Under the pieces are notes generated by a model that was not told the origin of the DNA, did no database searches, and saw only the letters and a list, made by a program, of their open reading frames with translations. A stretch of DNA of 64,000 nucleotides from Nitzschia sp. DOCU1 (taxonomy: Eukaryota; Bacillariophyta; Bacillariophyceae; Bacillariales; Bacillariaceae), in the NCBI GenBank assembly GCA_951394045.1, contig OX595999.1, positions 1,178,001 through 1,242,000 of the forward strand. The letters are read 5' to 3'. Position numbers and translations under genes: made by a program. Shown piece by piece: positions 44,305 through 54,696 of this stretch (position 1 is the stretch's first letter; each line of letters opens with the position of its first letter).

Positions 44305-46207
44305 TTACGTGGAAGAAGTGTCCTTATCCACCACAATTTTGAGAGCTCCCACTAAAAAATTGTCGGGCGTAATGGTTGTGCCTTGGACCAAGGCAATGAG
44401 TCGATTGGCTTCGGCAAGTTCTTCTTCTGTTTCGTACTCGTAGTCCTCCCAGTCCACGTCATCGTCGTCCATGACAATCACTGAATCATCATCGTCGTCA
44501 TCGTAAACCATAATGCTGGGATCTTGCTCCTCCACCAACAATAAACGGTTGGATGTAGGATCTTCATCGTCATTGTCGTTTGTATCCATCACTGGGGCAA
44601 TGACAATATTTGTGGTATCATCATTCAAACTTCGTTTTTGTTGATCTCGTTCTCGCTTTTCAATTTCAGATTTGAGTTGTCCACATCCCGCATTGATATC
44701 AATTCCCCGTCGTACTCGTGGTGTACAGGCTACTTGATAATGATCTTCCAACACACGACAAAAGGCATCCACACGTTTTCTGCCAGACGGACTACCACCA
44801 TATCCACCCGTTGGATTCAAGGGAATGACATTGACATGGACCATGTCTTTTCGGAGCCACTGATGGACGAGTTTTCCTAATTGATGTGCTGTTTCGGGAG
44901 TATCATTTTCACCTTCAATCAATGCCCATTCCAATGTAATGCGTTTACCCGTCGTTTCAATATACTGTTGGAGTGTCGCCATCAATTCCTTAAGGCCACC
45001 ATTGCGTTTATTGGCGGGAAGCAAGGCAGTCCGTTCCTCGTCGTTGGCACAATGTAAACTGACCGCCAAACGAACTTGAGGTAAATCTACAGCTAGTTTG
45101 GCAATATTTGGGACAATACCGACAGTCGAAATGGTAATCTTGCGATGTCCAATGCCCAATTCGTCATGAATGCGTTGGACCGCTGTTTTGACATTGCGAT
45201 AATTGGCCAGCGGCTCACCCACTTTTTTGCAAACAAAAAGTAACAAGTCGCAAGGAACATATAAATGTGAGACGTTTGCTCGGTCTGCATTCCTAACCAC
45301 AATATTCGTGCAGTGAAGTAAAATACTTACTGCCCATAAAGACTATATTCGATAGCCGCGTCGATCGACCATGCGTCTTTTTGGTCGAGGATCCACCACC
45401 CTTTTTTGATTTTCCACCGCTCTTGCCAACGCTCTCCTCCTCTTCTTTTCGTAATTGTTTTTCTTGTGCCGCTAATTCGGATGCAAATCGTGACACTTGT
45501 TCCAAAATTTCTTCCGGTGTCAATTGTCTCGAAAATCCCATTTGTCCCGTCGCACAAAAGACACATCCCTGAGCACATCCTGCCTGACTGCTAATACACG
45601 CGGTATAGCGACCATCTTCATACGGCATCAATACAGATTCAATCAATTGTCCATCAGCCAATCGATAGGCGCGTTTAATAGTTCCATCTTTGGAAATTAA
45701 TTCACAATCCAATTTCAAGGCACCCATAGTGGCATGTTGTTTTAAGAGTTCTTTGAGTGCCTTGGGGATATTGTTCATTTCATCAATCGTGGCGGCGCCT
45801 TGGACGCGGACCCAGTTGATAATTTGTTTGGCACGATATTTCGGATGATTCCAACTTGACAAAATAGCCTCGAGATCCTCGAGAGGAATGGTGTGAAGAT
45901 TAATCATTGGAGTGGCGCCGTCGTCCGACCGTTGGACGGTGGTAGCTGGTGAGGCAAAGGTGCTCATTCCGAGTTTAGTTGTTGATGTTGATAATGACCT
46001 CCAGGACTGACTGGTGCTAGAGTGTAGTTTTGTTCTTAATGCTTGTTGTTGTGACAAGAAACGAGTCGTCGACGACGACCTTCGAAACGACGCCGTAGTC
46101 CAGGCATGACACGGTCGAATCGTCGCAATCGAACGGTGCCCTACGAACAACATATTCAAGGACCACCAACCAAACAAAAATCTGGGTATTGCGACTAGAA
46201 ATCTCAT
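44305..46207 (-). CDS. Organellar radical-SAM rRNA (adenine-C2)-methyltransferase, RlmN type
   Basis: Two exons, 45331-46207 and 44305-45221, 597 aa; phase-1 intron of 109 bp. The ATG at 46207 opens a hydrophobic basic leader ([15 protein letters not shown]...) ending near HA|W, compatible with plastid or mitochondrial import. The radical-SAM motif CAQGC-VFC binds the 4Fe-4S cluster; VFMG|MGEPLANY is rebuilt across the splice, and the second catalytic Cys is in INAGCGQL. RlmN methylates A2503 of 23S rRNA and A37 of some tRNAs. The C-terminus carries a long Asp/Glu-rich extension ([18 protein letters not shown]) not present in bacterial RlmN (~390 aa). Confidence 0.9.
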
Positions 46208-46476
46208 TCGGGGCGACACGCACACAATGAAAGAAAGGCTGGTAGATGTTGTGATGATGGGCAATGGAAGAAGTCTGATGGGCGATTGGATATGTCAGGG
46301 GCGCCGCCGGTAGCTACGAGAGAATTCTTTTGGGGGAATTGAGTGGTGGTCCGTGACGCACCTAACATTCCACGTGGAAGACGACGCAATGTGAATTTGA
46401 CTAACTTGACTAAATGACTAGCTCACGGGAATGCTTTATGTAACTCTATGCAAAATCTATTTGTACCCAAGCCTCA

Positions 46477-47232
46477 TTACAATGCGGCGACAATGGGTGG
46501 AACCACAACAATGGCCACTCCAGCAGTAATAGCCGTTCCCAAGACCATGCCGTGCTTGGCATTTTGCCACAACATTTGTCGCTTGAGATCCTTGGAATTC
46601 TTCTTGAAGACAGCCGCCATATTTTGAAGTCTCGTGGCGTCTTCTTGCAACTGATCCAGCTTTTCGCCACGTTCCATGATCGTTTCAATATTCTTGGCCA
46701 TGATAGACTTTAAGGACTCGACCTGTTCGTTTACCATGGCCATTTTTCCAAGATAGGAAACTTCTTCCATGCGTTGCAAGAGAATGGGAGCAAAGTTATT
46801 TTGTGCCGCATGTACAGATCCATACTTCCAGGATGCGTCCGTGTCTCGGAACATTTCAGTAATAACCACAATCTTTTGAACAAAGGATTCGACTTGTTGA
46901 CTAGTGACTGCAGCAGGATCGTACACTGCCGACACACTCCATATAAACAAGCCATCCCTATTGCTCTCATAAATATGAAACTTCATTCCTTTAAGTTTGG
47001 GCTGCGGAACATGATCCACCGGCGATCGAAGGCTTCGTCGTTGGTGAAGCGTGACAAATTCCCATCCTGGCGTGGGCTTCTTTTGGAGCAACAATTGCGC
47101 GGCTTCTCGTAGCGTGTCGTTAAAGGAATAATCCACACAATTGGCCTCTGCCAATACGACTTCGTCTCGAGCCACAGCCGACCAGAGAATGCAGGGCCGA
47201 CTACTTGCGGCAGGATCTGTTGGTTCCATCAT
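46477..47232 (-). CDS. Longin-domain R-SNARE (VAMP7-like)
   Basis: 251 aa, ATG at 47232. An N-terminal longin-like domain precedes the R-SNARE motif from MAMVNEQVESLKSIMAKNIE through RGEKLDQLQEDATRLQNMA to LKRQMLW. The zero-layer Arg is in MERGEKL. A C-terminal membrane anchor (HGMVLGTAITAGVAIVVVPPIVAAL) ends the protein. It would act as the vesicle SNARE in endosomal or vacuolar fusion. A neat neighbour to COG4 in theme only; they are 17 kb apart. Confidence 0.85.
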   Translation of the reverse strand: MMEPTDPAASSRPCILWSAVARDEVVLAEANCVDYSFNDTLREAAQLLLQKKPTPGWEFVTLHQRRSLRSPVDHVPQPKLKGMKFHIYESNRDGLFIWSVSAVYDPAAVTSQQVESFVQKIVVITEMFRDTDASWKYGSVHAAQNNFAPILLQRMEEVSYLGKMAMVNEQVESLKSIMAKNIETIMERGEKLDQLQEDATRLQNMAAVFKKNSKDLKRQMLWQNAKHGMVLGTAITAGVAIVVVPPIVAAL

Positions 47233-47565
47233 GGTTGAATAGGTTTTTTTCAGTAATGGTAGGAGATGTCTATTGTCACAAAAGGCACGACACAACCTCC
47301 AAGTTCGAACGGATCATGTTCTGCCGCCAAAATCCGACTCTGCGGGACTGAACACGACTCCAAATTTTGTATCGCCAAACGGATTGGTGTGGAGTGCACC
47401 GCCGCGCTCGTGATCGAAGTGGTCGAACTTCTCGATCTATTGAAAACTATGGACAAAACGTCGTGTCGATCTAAATCAGCGTTGTCATAGTGACTCATCG
47501 AGGTCACGAACTTTGGGGCAGCGTGCGGCACCAAGCTGTCGTCGATTGAAGACATTAGGACCATA

Positions 47566-47887
47566 TCACACCCATTTAGAAAATAGTGCTCTTTCGAGTG
47601 ATATCGTAAGATTGTGACTCCTTTTACGGCTAAAAGCCATGTCCGAACGAAAGGTCTTTGGGGGTGGCTGAATCTCCTGCTGCGATGTCATAGTAGCTCT
47701 TTACCCCTGGAAGTACTTAACGCCAATCACACCCATTTAGAAAATAGTGCTCTTTCGAGTGATATCGTAAGATTGTGACTGCTTTTACAGCTAAAAACCA
47801 TGTCCGAACGAAAGGTCTTTGGGGGTGGCTGAATCTCCTGCTGCGATGTCATAGTAGCTCTTTACCCCTGGAAGTACTTAACGCCAA
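47566..47887. repeat. Perfect-period 161-bp tandem duplication
   Basis: 47566-47726 and 47727-47887 are head-to-tail copies with only a few substitutions (for example ACTCCTTTTACGG versus ACTGCTTTTACAG). The unit is non-coding and lies between the divergent SNARE and methyltransferase genes. The near identity indicates a recent event. Confidence 0.93.
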
Positions 47888-48118
47888 TATGAGTTATCTT
47901 GGCCGCATAATACGGCCAAGAATATTTCGGGAGGTACACTGGGGGTCTTTTAGCTGGAAACCATCCGTCAGTAAAGGCCTCGAAAGAAGCCTGAAGGCCT
48001 GTCCATGGATCTGCCTGCCCTCCGTCTGCAGGCCTAATGAAAGTTGACGCCGACTTCCACGCGGGCGCGGATGTTGATGCCGACGACGATGCGATGGTGA
48101 CGCCGACATGCATATCCT

Positions 48119-49072
48119 ATGGCCCAAGTACTTCAATTGTTTCGTTTGTTTACGAGAGTGCATCACTACTGCCAACTGAGAATGCGGTTTCCTTTAGTTA
48201 CATGCTTCGTTACAACGTACTGCTTCCTCGGCCCAAAGAGGGTTGTCGAAAGCTACGCGTTCCAAGACTTGTCGGGTCAAAAGGACCTATTATCGAGTCG
48301 GAGAGGCTTTTTCCATCGTTCCCTTGCTGTCGGAACACTTCTATCGGTGCCTTGGCTACCAACAACTGCAGCCATTGCTCTTTCTCCGGAAGAAGCCGCT
48401 GTCGCGTACAATACTTACGCTGCCAGCTATGACGACTTGGACGGAGGCAAGGCCTCAACCTTGCTTGGCATTGATCAAGCCAGATCTGCTCTGTTTTCCA
48501 GGGCTTCTGGGAAAGTATTGGAGATTGGTGCCGGCACTGGTCTCAATCTGAGCAAGTATGACCCATCGAAGCTGACGTCGCTTACGCTGTTGGATATATC
48601 GCAGGGAATGCTCGATCAAGCCCAAAAGCGATTTCAGGAGGATCCCAATTTCGGACCAAACTGGGATCACGTCTCGGTATCTTTTATTCAAGCGGATGCC
48701 ACGTCCGAACTTATGTCAACCTTTGGTGTAGGTTCGTTAGACACTGTTGTGGACAGCTTTTCCCTTTGCGTCATGGGCAACGCAGGAGCGGCCAAGTGTC
48801 TACAGCAGATAAGCAAAGTCGTCAAACCCGGGTCTGGCCAGGTATTACTGCTAGAAAATTCGCGCTCTTCCAATCCCTTCCTTGGCAAGTACCAAGACGT
48901 GACGGCTGAGGCGGCTGCCTCTGCTGGCGGAAAGGGCTGCGTCTACAATCAAGATGTAAGAGCGATGATTGAGGCTACACCCGGTTTGAAAGTGTTACAC
49001 GAAGAGGCTTTTGCAGCGGGACTGTTTCGATCTTTTGAATGCACGGTACAAGATAGTCGCCGTGAAGCCTAG
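48119..49072 (+). CDS. Plastid-targeted SAM-dependent methyltransferase, UbiE/class I type
   Basis: 317 aa from ATG at 48119; an in-frame ATG at 48182 gives a cleaner signal peptide (MRFPLVTCFVTTYCFLG...) ending near SYA|FQDLS, a plastid import site. A twin-arginine leader follows, SRRGFFHRSLAVGTLLSVPW to TTAAIA, which would route the protein to the thylakoid lumen. The methyltransferase core has motif I VLEIGAGTGLNLSKY and SLTLLDISQGMLDQAQKRF, then DTVVDSFSLCVM and VKPGSGQVLLLENS. Substrate unknown; quinone-type or small-molecule methylation is possible. Confidence 0.82.
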   Translation: MAQVLQLFRLFTRVHHYCQLRMRFPLVTCFVTTYCFLGPKRVVESYAFQDLSGQKDLLSSRRGFFHRSLAVGTLLSVPWLPTTAAIALSPEEAAVAYNTYAASYDDLDGGKASTLLGIDQARSALFSRASGKVLEIGAGTGLNLSKYDPSKLTSLTLLDISQGMLDQAQKRFQEDPNFGPNWDHVSVSFIQADATSELMSTFGVGSLDTVVDSFSLCVMGNAGAAKCLQQISKVVKPGSGQVLLLENSRSSNPFLGKYQDVTAEAAASAGGKGCVYNQDVRAMIEATPGLKVLHEEAFAAGLFRSFECTVQDSRREA

Positions 49073-49092
49073 TTGGATTCTCTACGTTAAGG

Positions 49093-52000
49093 CTATCGCT
49101 TCATGGTCCTTTGCTTTTCCGCTGCTACAACGGTTCGGCTAGAATCGACCAAGAGACCCCTACGACCTCGAACCTGTCGAATATATTTTAGCGCAGTGTT
49201 GTCCATTCCAGTTGAGACGTCACCATTTTGCGAAATTTCTCCAAAATCCTCCCGTTCTTCGAGCGAGGTCGGAATCCAAAAGGGATCTTGGTCCAATCGC
49301 TCCCAGTGACTAAAAATCAATTCGGGAGCTGTCACCTCTCCGCTGGATTGACGAAAGAGTTCCGGGGCCAAGCCAAAGGATTCTGCATGAGGAATCGTGG
49401 CAGTAATCATAAGTAGATCAGTACCTTCAACCATGGAATCTTCGACGACTTTTCCGCGACGCTTCGACAGAACGTTGTAGAGGGATCCGATTCCTGCCAA
49501 GGAAGAGTGGAGAGTCAACTTCAAATGACTCTCCATAAGACGAATCGGTCTCGTCAACAGAGAGCAACGTATGCCTGTCCGCAACGCCGATACAACCATC
49601 CCGCCACTCAATTGCTTGGCACACTTGTATCCTGCAGCAGAATCTGTAGATGCTCGTACGGCCAATTCCAATCCTTCCAATACGACTAGGACCTCCCGCA
49701 TCGGCTCCTCACACACTGGTCCAGCGCGCAGCGCCAATCGAAAGCCCGCCACTAGCGAACCATGCATTTGGTTTTTCCAGATAGCAAGGGCCCCTTCGTT
49801 GGCAGGTAACAACGCAGAATCTTCTTGTAGCTCCGAAGAAAATCCACATTCACGAATTGAGTCCTTGATCGCCACATGTTCCTCTAGTCCACTTTCAGCT
49901 GCTTGCTGCTCACTTGTCTCACCATCCCCGTCCAAATTCTGTTCGGCAACTGTAGACTTTTTGACTGGAACATAGACTTCTCCGTTGGAAGATTCAATAC
50001 CACGAACCGTGGCTCCTTGTCGTAGTGCGGCACTCTCCACCATGGCGCTGCCACCTCTCTCAATCGAAATCAGCGATCCCATCAAGGTATTCAAAATGTC
50101 TTCACTCGTGTCCTCTTTCATTCCAAGGGCCTTGCCTAGTTGAAGCAGGTCTTCCTCGCAGCCTTCCACGAGCTTGTTTCCCTTCAGCGCCTGATAAACT
50201 GAATTTTTCAGTGGGACGGTTCGGAGACTAATTGCCCCAAGGCGTCCCGTCAAGACGGCTCGACTTCGCCCACGATGCGCATGTTCCAGGCCTTCCTCTT
50301 CATTGTAGGGCGGAATGGTCGTCTGTCGCAGCGGTTGTGCCGTGATGCTAGCATCCCAAAAGGATTTAAAATCCGAGGTTTCGTGGTCGAACCATTCCGT
50401 GGTTTCTCCAAATTCGACAATGGGATCCGATATTCGAAGTTCCATGGACTCGTTGCCACAATAAATTCGCTTGAGGTCTATAATGGATTGCTCCAAGTGG
50501 AGTTCCCCAAGACATGCCAATATGCGTTCACCCTTGGCGGTAGCCGTAACTTCTACCGCCGCATCTGCCAAGCTGAGTTTGACAAGACCACGCTCCAAAA
50601 TGGCCGTATCGGCAGGATGTACTGTTTCCACATTGACCTTGACCAATGGTCGAATTCCGCGGTCAAAGCCCTGCAGGGGTCGTCCATCAGGCAAGTTGCA
50701 GAGCGTGGCAGTTTTCAATTGCACGTCTTCCAAGTTTTGAATCGCACAAAGATGACCCGCAGGAACCTCATCGACAAGAACAAAGCTGGACCCCATGAGT
50801 AAATAAAGTCGCACCAAACGTTTGGGGGATGGTTGTCCTGGCATGTGTTTGGGTCCAAATACATGATATTCGTCACCCGTTCGGAGTCGTCCACTCAGCA
50901 CTCGCGCTAATCCCAAAAGGATGCTGTCGGATAAGGTTTCATCTAGTTGAGGATCTCGGATATGCGACCGATCCGTGGCCATGAATTTGCAAATATGGGC
51001 GACAGTCGGCGCTTCGGGTGAACTGTCGCAATGTAGTACTGCCTTTTGAATGGGCAAAAACGCGTCGGGATGGGGCGGAGTAAATGCCAAGGCCCGTGGT
51101 CGTATCGTGCTTGACGCTTGACTCGGGGAAGGACAAACTTCATAGACGGCATCCAAAACCGTCTCACTCAAGGGCCGATAACGTCGCAAGATGGCTCGTA
51201 AAATCGCATCTTCGGTCGATGCTCCTGTCCGCGTGAGAATGGCTTGCATTTCTTCGATTGTGGCTGGTGGATTTTGATAATTTGCAGTAGCTCCAGTTTG
51301 CAACGTTGCCAAGACTTGATCCATTCCAGGTGTCGTGGCGGTAATTTTGCATTGTTGTTGCTGGTTCTTGGCTTTGGTACTATTGACAATACGTCCATCG
51401 GCAAACAATGAGGATCCGGCTCCACAGGCAGCCGACGCACTTGCAATGCCTTCATACAATTCCCACAAGGATTGCAGACCATATTGTGCAAACATGGGTT
51501 CATCGGAATGATCGGGTTTCCATTTCAAAATCTTGGAATTGTTGGGATTGTATTTGAAATCTCCAAATAGAGACTGCTTTAGTAGCATGGGTTTGATGGG
51601 AAGAATCTTTTGTCGAAAGAGGGATCGTGCCAAGGACGGTACGGTAAATCCCCAACCAAACAAGGCACTCGCAAAGACAACATTTCCCTTGGCAGGTTCA
51701 AAGGTCCATTGTTGTACTTCTGTTTCATTGGGTTCGTTCGTATTGTCATTTTGAACTGCCGTTGTATTCGTTTCGGCGTGGCTGGATGTTAACATGGCGG
51801 CACAAGTAGCATTGATGGATTCTATCAAGGTTCGTAATCTCAGATAGGCTTCGGTCGGTGACAAGCACAAATTCGTACACAACCGGTCCACCTTGTTGAT
51901 GACCAAGATAGGAACCAGTTGATGATGATGCGCTTCTCGTACGACTTGATGCGTTCGAGCACACATTCCTTCCACAGCATCCACCACCAACAAGCATCCA

Positions 52001-52338
52001 TCACAACATTGTAAACTCGATGACACTTCTGTTGAAAAGTCCATGTGCCCTGGCGAGTCCAATAAATGTACCACGACATTGGTGGGTTTTGCTTCTTCGT
52101 CAGTTTGTTTTTTCGGGCGATATAAATGTCGCAATCCAATCGCACTCGCTCGCATGGTAATGCCACGTCGTTGTTCTTCTTCGAGAGAATCCAAGTAGCG
52201 AAGTGTCCCTGCCAAACGTTCACTAATAATACCATTGGCTTCAATCAAATTGTCTGCTAATGTGGTTTTGCCATGATCGACATGAGCACAAATCGTGACC
52301 AGTCGGGTCTGTTCGGGAGGCAAAAAGACTGACGTCAT
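49093..52338 (-). CDS. EFL1: Elongation factor-like GTPase (EFL1/RIA1), 60S maturation
   Basis: 1081 aa, ATG at 52338; the frame extends to 52425 only from a non-ATG codon. The G1 loop AHVDHGKTT starts near residue 18, and RRGITMRA, LLDSPGHMDF and INKVDRL are the other GTPase motifs. EF-2 domains II-V follow with a large insert in the GTPase domain and a longer C-terminus, which separates EFL1/RIA1 (~1040-1120 aa) from EF-2 (~850 aa). Known role: with SBDS it releases eIF6 from pre-60S subunits in the cytoplasm. Intronless and unusually long for this window. Tail-to-tail with the methyltransferase, 20 bp apart. Confidence 0.9.
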   Translation of the reverse strand: MTSVFLPPEQTRLVTICAHVDHGKTTLADNLIEANGIISERLAGTLRYLDSLEEEQRRGITMRASAIGLRHLYRPKKQTDEEAKPTNVVVHLLDSPGHMDFSTEVSSSLQCCDGCLLVVDAVEGMCARTHQVVREAHHHQLVPILVINKVDRLCTNLCLSPTEAYLRLRTLIESINATCAAMLTSSHAETNTTAVQNDNTNEPNETEVQQWTFEPAKGNVVFASALFGWGFTVPSLARSLFRQKILPIKPMLLKQSLFGDFKYNPNNSKILKWKPDHSDEPMFAQYGLQSLWELYEGIASASAACGAGSSLFADGRIVNSTKAKNQQQQCKITATTPGMDQVLATLQTGATANYQNPPATIEEMQAILTRTGASTEDAILRAILRRYRPLSETVLDAVYEVCPSPSQASSTIRPRALAFTPPHPDAFLPIQKAVLHCDSSPEAPTVAHICKFMATDRSHIRDPQLDETLSDSILLGLARVLSGRLRTGDEYHVFGPKHMPGQPSPKRLVRLYLLMGSSFVLVDEVPAGHLCAIQNLEDVQLKTATLCNLPDGRPLQGFDRGIRPLVKVNVETVHPADTAILERGLVKLSLADAAVEVTATAKGERILACLGELHLEQSIIDLKRIYCGNESMELRISDPIVEFGETTEWFDHETSDFKSFWDASITAQPLRQTTIPPYNEEEGLEHAHRGRSRAVLTGRLGAISLRTVPLKNSVYQALKGNKLVEGCEEDLLQLGKALGMKEDTSEDILNTLMGSLISIERGGSAMVESAALRQGATVRGIESSNGEVYVPVKKSTVAEQNLDGDGETSEQQAAESGLEEHVAIKDSIRECGFSSELQEDSALLPANEGALAIWKNQMHGSLVAGFRLALRAGPVCEEPMREVLVVLEGLELAVRASTDSAAGYKCAKQLSGGMVVSALRTGIRCSLLTRPIRLMESHLKLTLHSSLAGIGSLYNVLSKRRGKVVEDSMVEGTDLLMITATIPHAESFGLAPELFRQSSGEVTAPELIFSHWERLDQDPFWIPTSLEEREDFGEISQNGDVSTGMDNTALKYIRQVRGRRGLLVDSSRTVVAAEKQRTMKR

Positions 52339-52961
52339 TTTTGTGTGTTTGACCAAGACGACGACGATCGCAGAGGTGCAAGACAATGGCAACTTTTGTG
52401 GTTCTTGCTTTGTCTCGATTAGCAAAAAGAACGCTCTTTGTAGACTTGGAGATGTTTGGGAACTATCACCACTGAAAGGCCACTGGTTTCACTATCCCTA
52501 ATCGAATTCGGTATGATGCGAGACGCGTCATCGTCGCTATGGAGATATGGTTGGCTCTCAAGGAAGTCAACTTAGTCGATTCAGTCTTATTTCTTCCTCG
52601 AAACACGCATCATCAGTTTTTGACTGAACGGATTCACACAAAAAGTGGAGCCGCGTACTGTAGCCATTCGGCTCGTCGGCAGGCGACGATGAATAGCTAC
52701 GGTAGTACATGATGGTGCGAAGAAGACGCTGGACTACAATGGTCGTGTGATTGAATGTTCCTACTTGTGTGATTATATTTCTTCTTGATGATACGAGGAC
52801 AACAAGGACGCTTCTTGTTATCAAGACCGGCGAAGAACCATCTGTGTGATCATGATGCTGCATTCTTCTTGGTGTTGTTCTTGTTGGTGACGGAACAAAC
52901 TCTTGGTCGTGCCTTTAGTTTGGCTGTGAAACAAAAGCAAGTGCGCCTCATTATGGCGTCC
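52339..52961. other. EFL1 upstream region and start of the tandem array
   Basis: From ~52570 the sequence belongs to unit 1 of the array described for 52570-58270. Downstream of the small membrane gene it probably serves as 3' UTR. No other gene recognised. Confidence 0.45.
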
Positions 52962-53144
52962 TCACGGCTCTTCGTGGTGGCCTGTTACAGCTGGTGCTGG
53001 TGGTTCTTGTTGTCCTCTTCTGTCGTGGTTCTTTTTGCCCCCTTCGTGGTCCTGCTGCTCGCTCTTGTTCTTGTTCATCTGGTGGGTCCTAATACAAGTA
53101 GTTAGTAATATCCTCACTATGTGAATAACAAGAGTAGCGACCAT
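52962..53144 (-). CDS. Small membrane protein, array unit 1
   Basis: 60 aa from the ATG at 53144. A short hydrophobic N-terminus (MVATLVIHIVRILLTTCI) is followed by a polar Lys/Gln/Glu tail that ends HHEEP. The tail end is shared with the copies at 54113 and 56178. Sequence upstream of the ATG stays open in the same frame (..SCLLLVYQH..), but no upstream ATG is present. Unknown function. Confidence 0.45.
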   Translation of the reverse strand: MVATLVIHIVRILLTTCIRTHQMNKNKSEQQDHEGGKKNHDRRGQQEPPAPAVTGHHEEP

Positions 53145-53339
53145 GATGCTGAGATGATGTTGATGTTGATACACAAGTAGTAGGCAAGAGAAAATTATGA
53201 CGGCAAGACAATTGATTGAAAATGGTTCTTGGGGCAACAATGGGAAGGATTCTTGGGATCTTGGAGTAATCGCAGTAACAAAACGGGCACCTTCTTGCGT
53301 TGGTCGGAGTGTCCGTGGTACGGGAGTAATCGCAGTGAC

Positions 53340-53410
53340 CTTAGTAAGGCCTATGTGAGTACTCTATTTCCCGCCCGCCCCGCCCCGCCCGCCCGCCCCG
53401 CCCGCCCGCG
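53340..53410. repeat. GC-rich CCCGCCCG low-complexity tract
   Basis: Simple (CCCGCC)n-type tract at the divergent-promoter position of array unit 1. Similar GC-rich tracts occur at 54555-54590 and 57510-57545 in units 2 and 4. Confidence 0.7.
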
Positions 53411-54112
53411 CAAATTGCAATCATTGCAAAAGATCGATCGCTCAAGGAGGGCAACATTGGTCGAACCTCGCCTATTAGCTATGCTGTTACGTGTAACAAC
53501 GCCAAACTCTTGTCATTCTTTCTTTTGATTCGAGAAACAAAAGGGAACTGCCACTATGGATGTTCCAATAATGAACAACCACGGGTTTCACTTTTGCAAA
53601 TCGAATGGTTTGCCGGAAGAAGACTTGTGTCATCGTCGTGCGAACCACTACGCGCGTGCGCTCGCCGCACTTTTTGACTGAACGGACTTCGGCATGGGCC
53701 GAAACAAGACAACAAGAAGGTACTACGTCTATTTTTATGGCAGGCGACGATTAGTTACTGCAGTACATGTTGCTAAGAAGATCCTGATGGACCACATTGT
53801 TTTGGCGTGTATATTTGACAATAAAAGCCTACTACTATGGTGATGCGATCATTGAAGTTACTACTTGTGATTGTTTTACTACTTTTCGTAGTAGTATTTC
53901 GTCTCGATGCGACGGGCGGGACCAAGACGTTTCTTGTTGTTGTTTTAAAGGAACCAGCATCTGTGATCTTGATGCATTGTTGGTGGTGACGGAATATACT
54001 TTTGTTCGTTCTGTAATGAGCTCCTCTTGTTTTTAGTAGTTTGGCTGCCAGCAAACAAAAGCAAGTCCGCATCATCGTGCTAGTAGTTGTGATGGTCGTG
54101 GTATCCTCGTCC

Positions 54113-54334
54113 TCACGGCTCCTCGTGGTCTAGTACTGCTGGTGCTGCCGGTGGCGGTTGCTGCTTCTGCTGCTCTTCTTTTTGTTTTCTAAGATAAGCT
54201 TTTACCCGCTGGCGGGCAGCAGCTTCCTGTTCTTCTTCTTGTTTCTTGAAAAGTGCTTGTTCACAATGGCAGGCGATCAGTAGTACCACAAGAACGGCAG
54301 CAACAACAACATAAATGGTATAAATGTCCGCCAT
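54113..54334 (-). CDS. Small membrane protein, array unit 2
   Basis: 73 aa from the ATG at 54334. Membrane segment IYTIYVVVAAVLVVLLIACH, then a charged, coiled-coil-like stretch (KKQEEEQEAAARQRVKAYLR) and a Gln/Pro tail ending LDHEEP. It is head-to-head with the ALKBH6-like gene (starts 363 bp apart), so the two may share a promoter. The best-preserved short member together with unit 3. Function unknown. Confidence 0.6.
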   Translation of the reverse strand: MADIYTIYVVVAAVLVVLLIACHCEQALFKKQEEEQEAAARQRVKAYLRKQKEEQQKQQPPPAAPAVLDHEEP

Positions 54335-54696
54335 GATAATGAGATGATGTTGATACACAAGTAGTAGGCAAGAGAAAATGATGACAGCAAGAAGAAGAAA
54401 TTCATTGAAAAATGGGTTTTGGGGCAACAATATGGCAAAGGATATTTTGGATCTTGGAGTAATCGCCGTAACAAACGGACACCTTCTTGCGTCAGTGGGA
54501 TTGTCCGTTTGGAGTAATCGCAGTAACCTTAAGGCCTAAGTGAGTACTAGTTCCCGCGCGCGCGCCGCGGCGGCCCGCCCGCCCGGTCGCCCAGCTGCAT
54601 CACATCCAAAAGATCGCTTCTGCAAATGCCACCCCATCGGTCGAAACCCGCCTATTTGTTGCCAATACGTGTCCGTCGACAACCCGATGATATGCG

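Noticed and set aside
52785..53105. 106-codon plus-strand hydrophobic frame
   Set aside because: Mirror of the minus-strand small membrane gene and its 3' region; hydrophobicity comes from the reverse complement of Lys/Glu/Gln codons.
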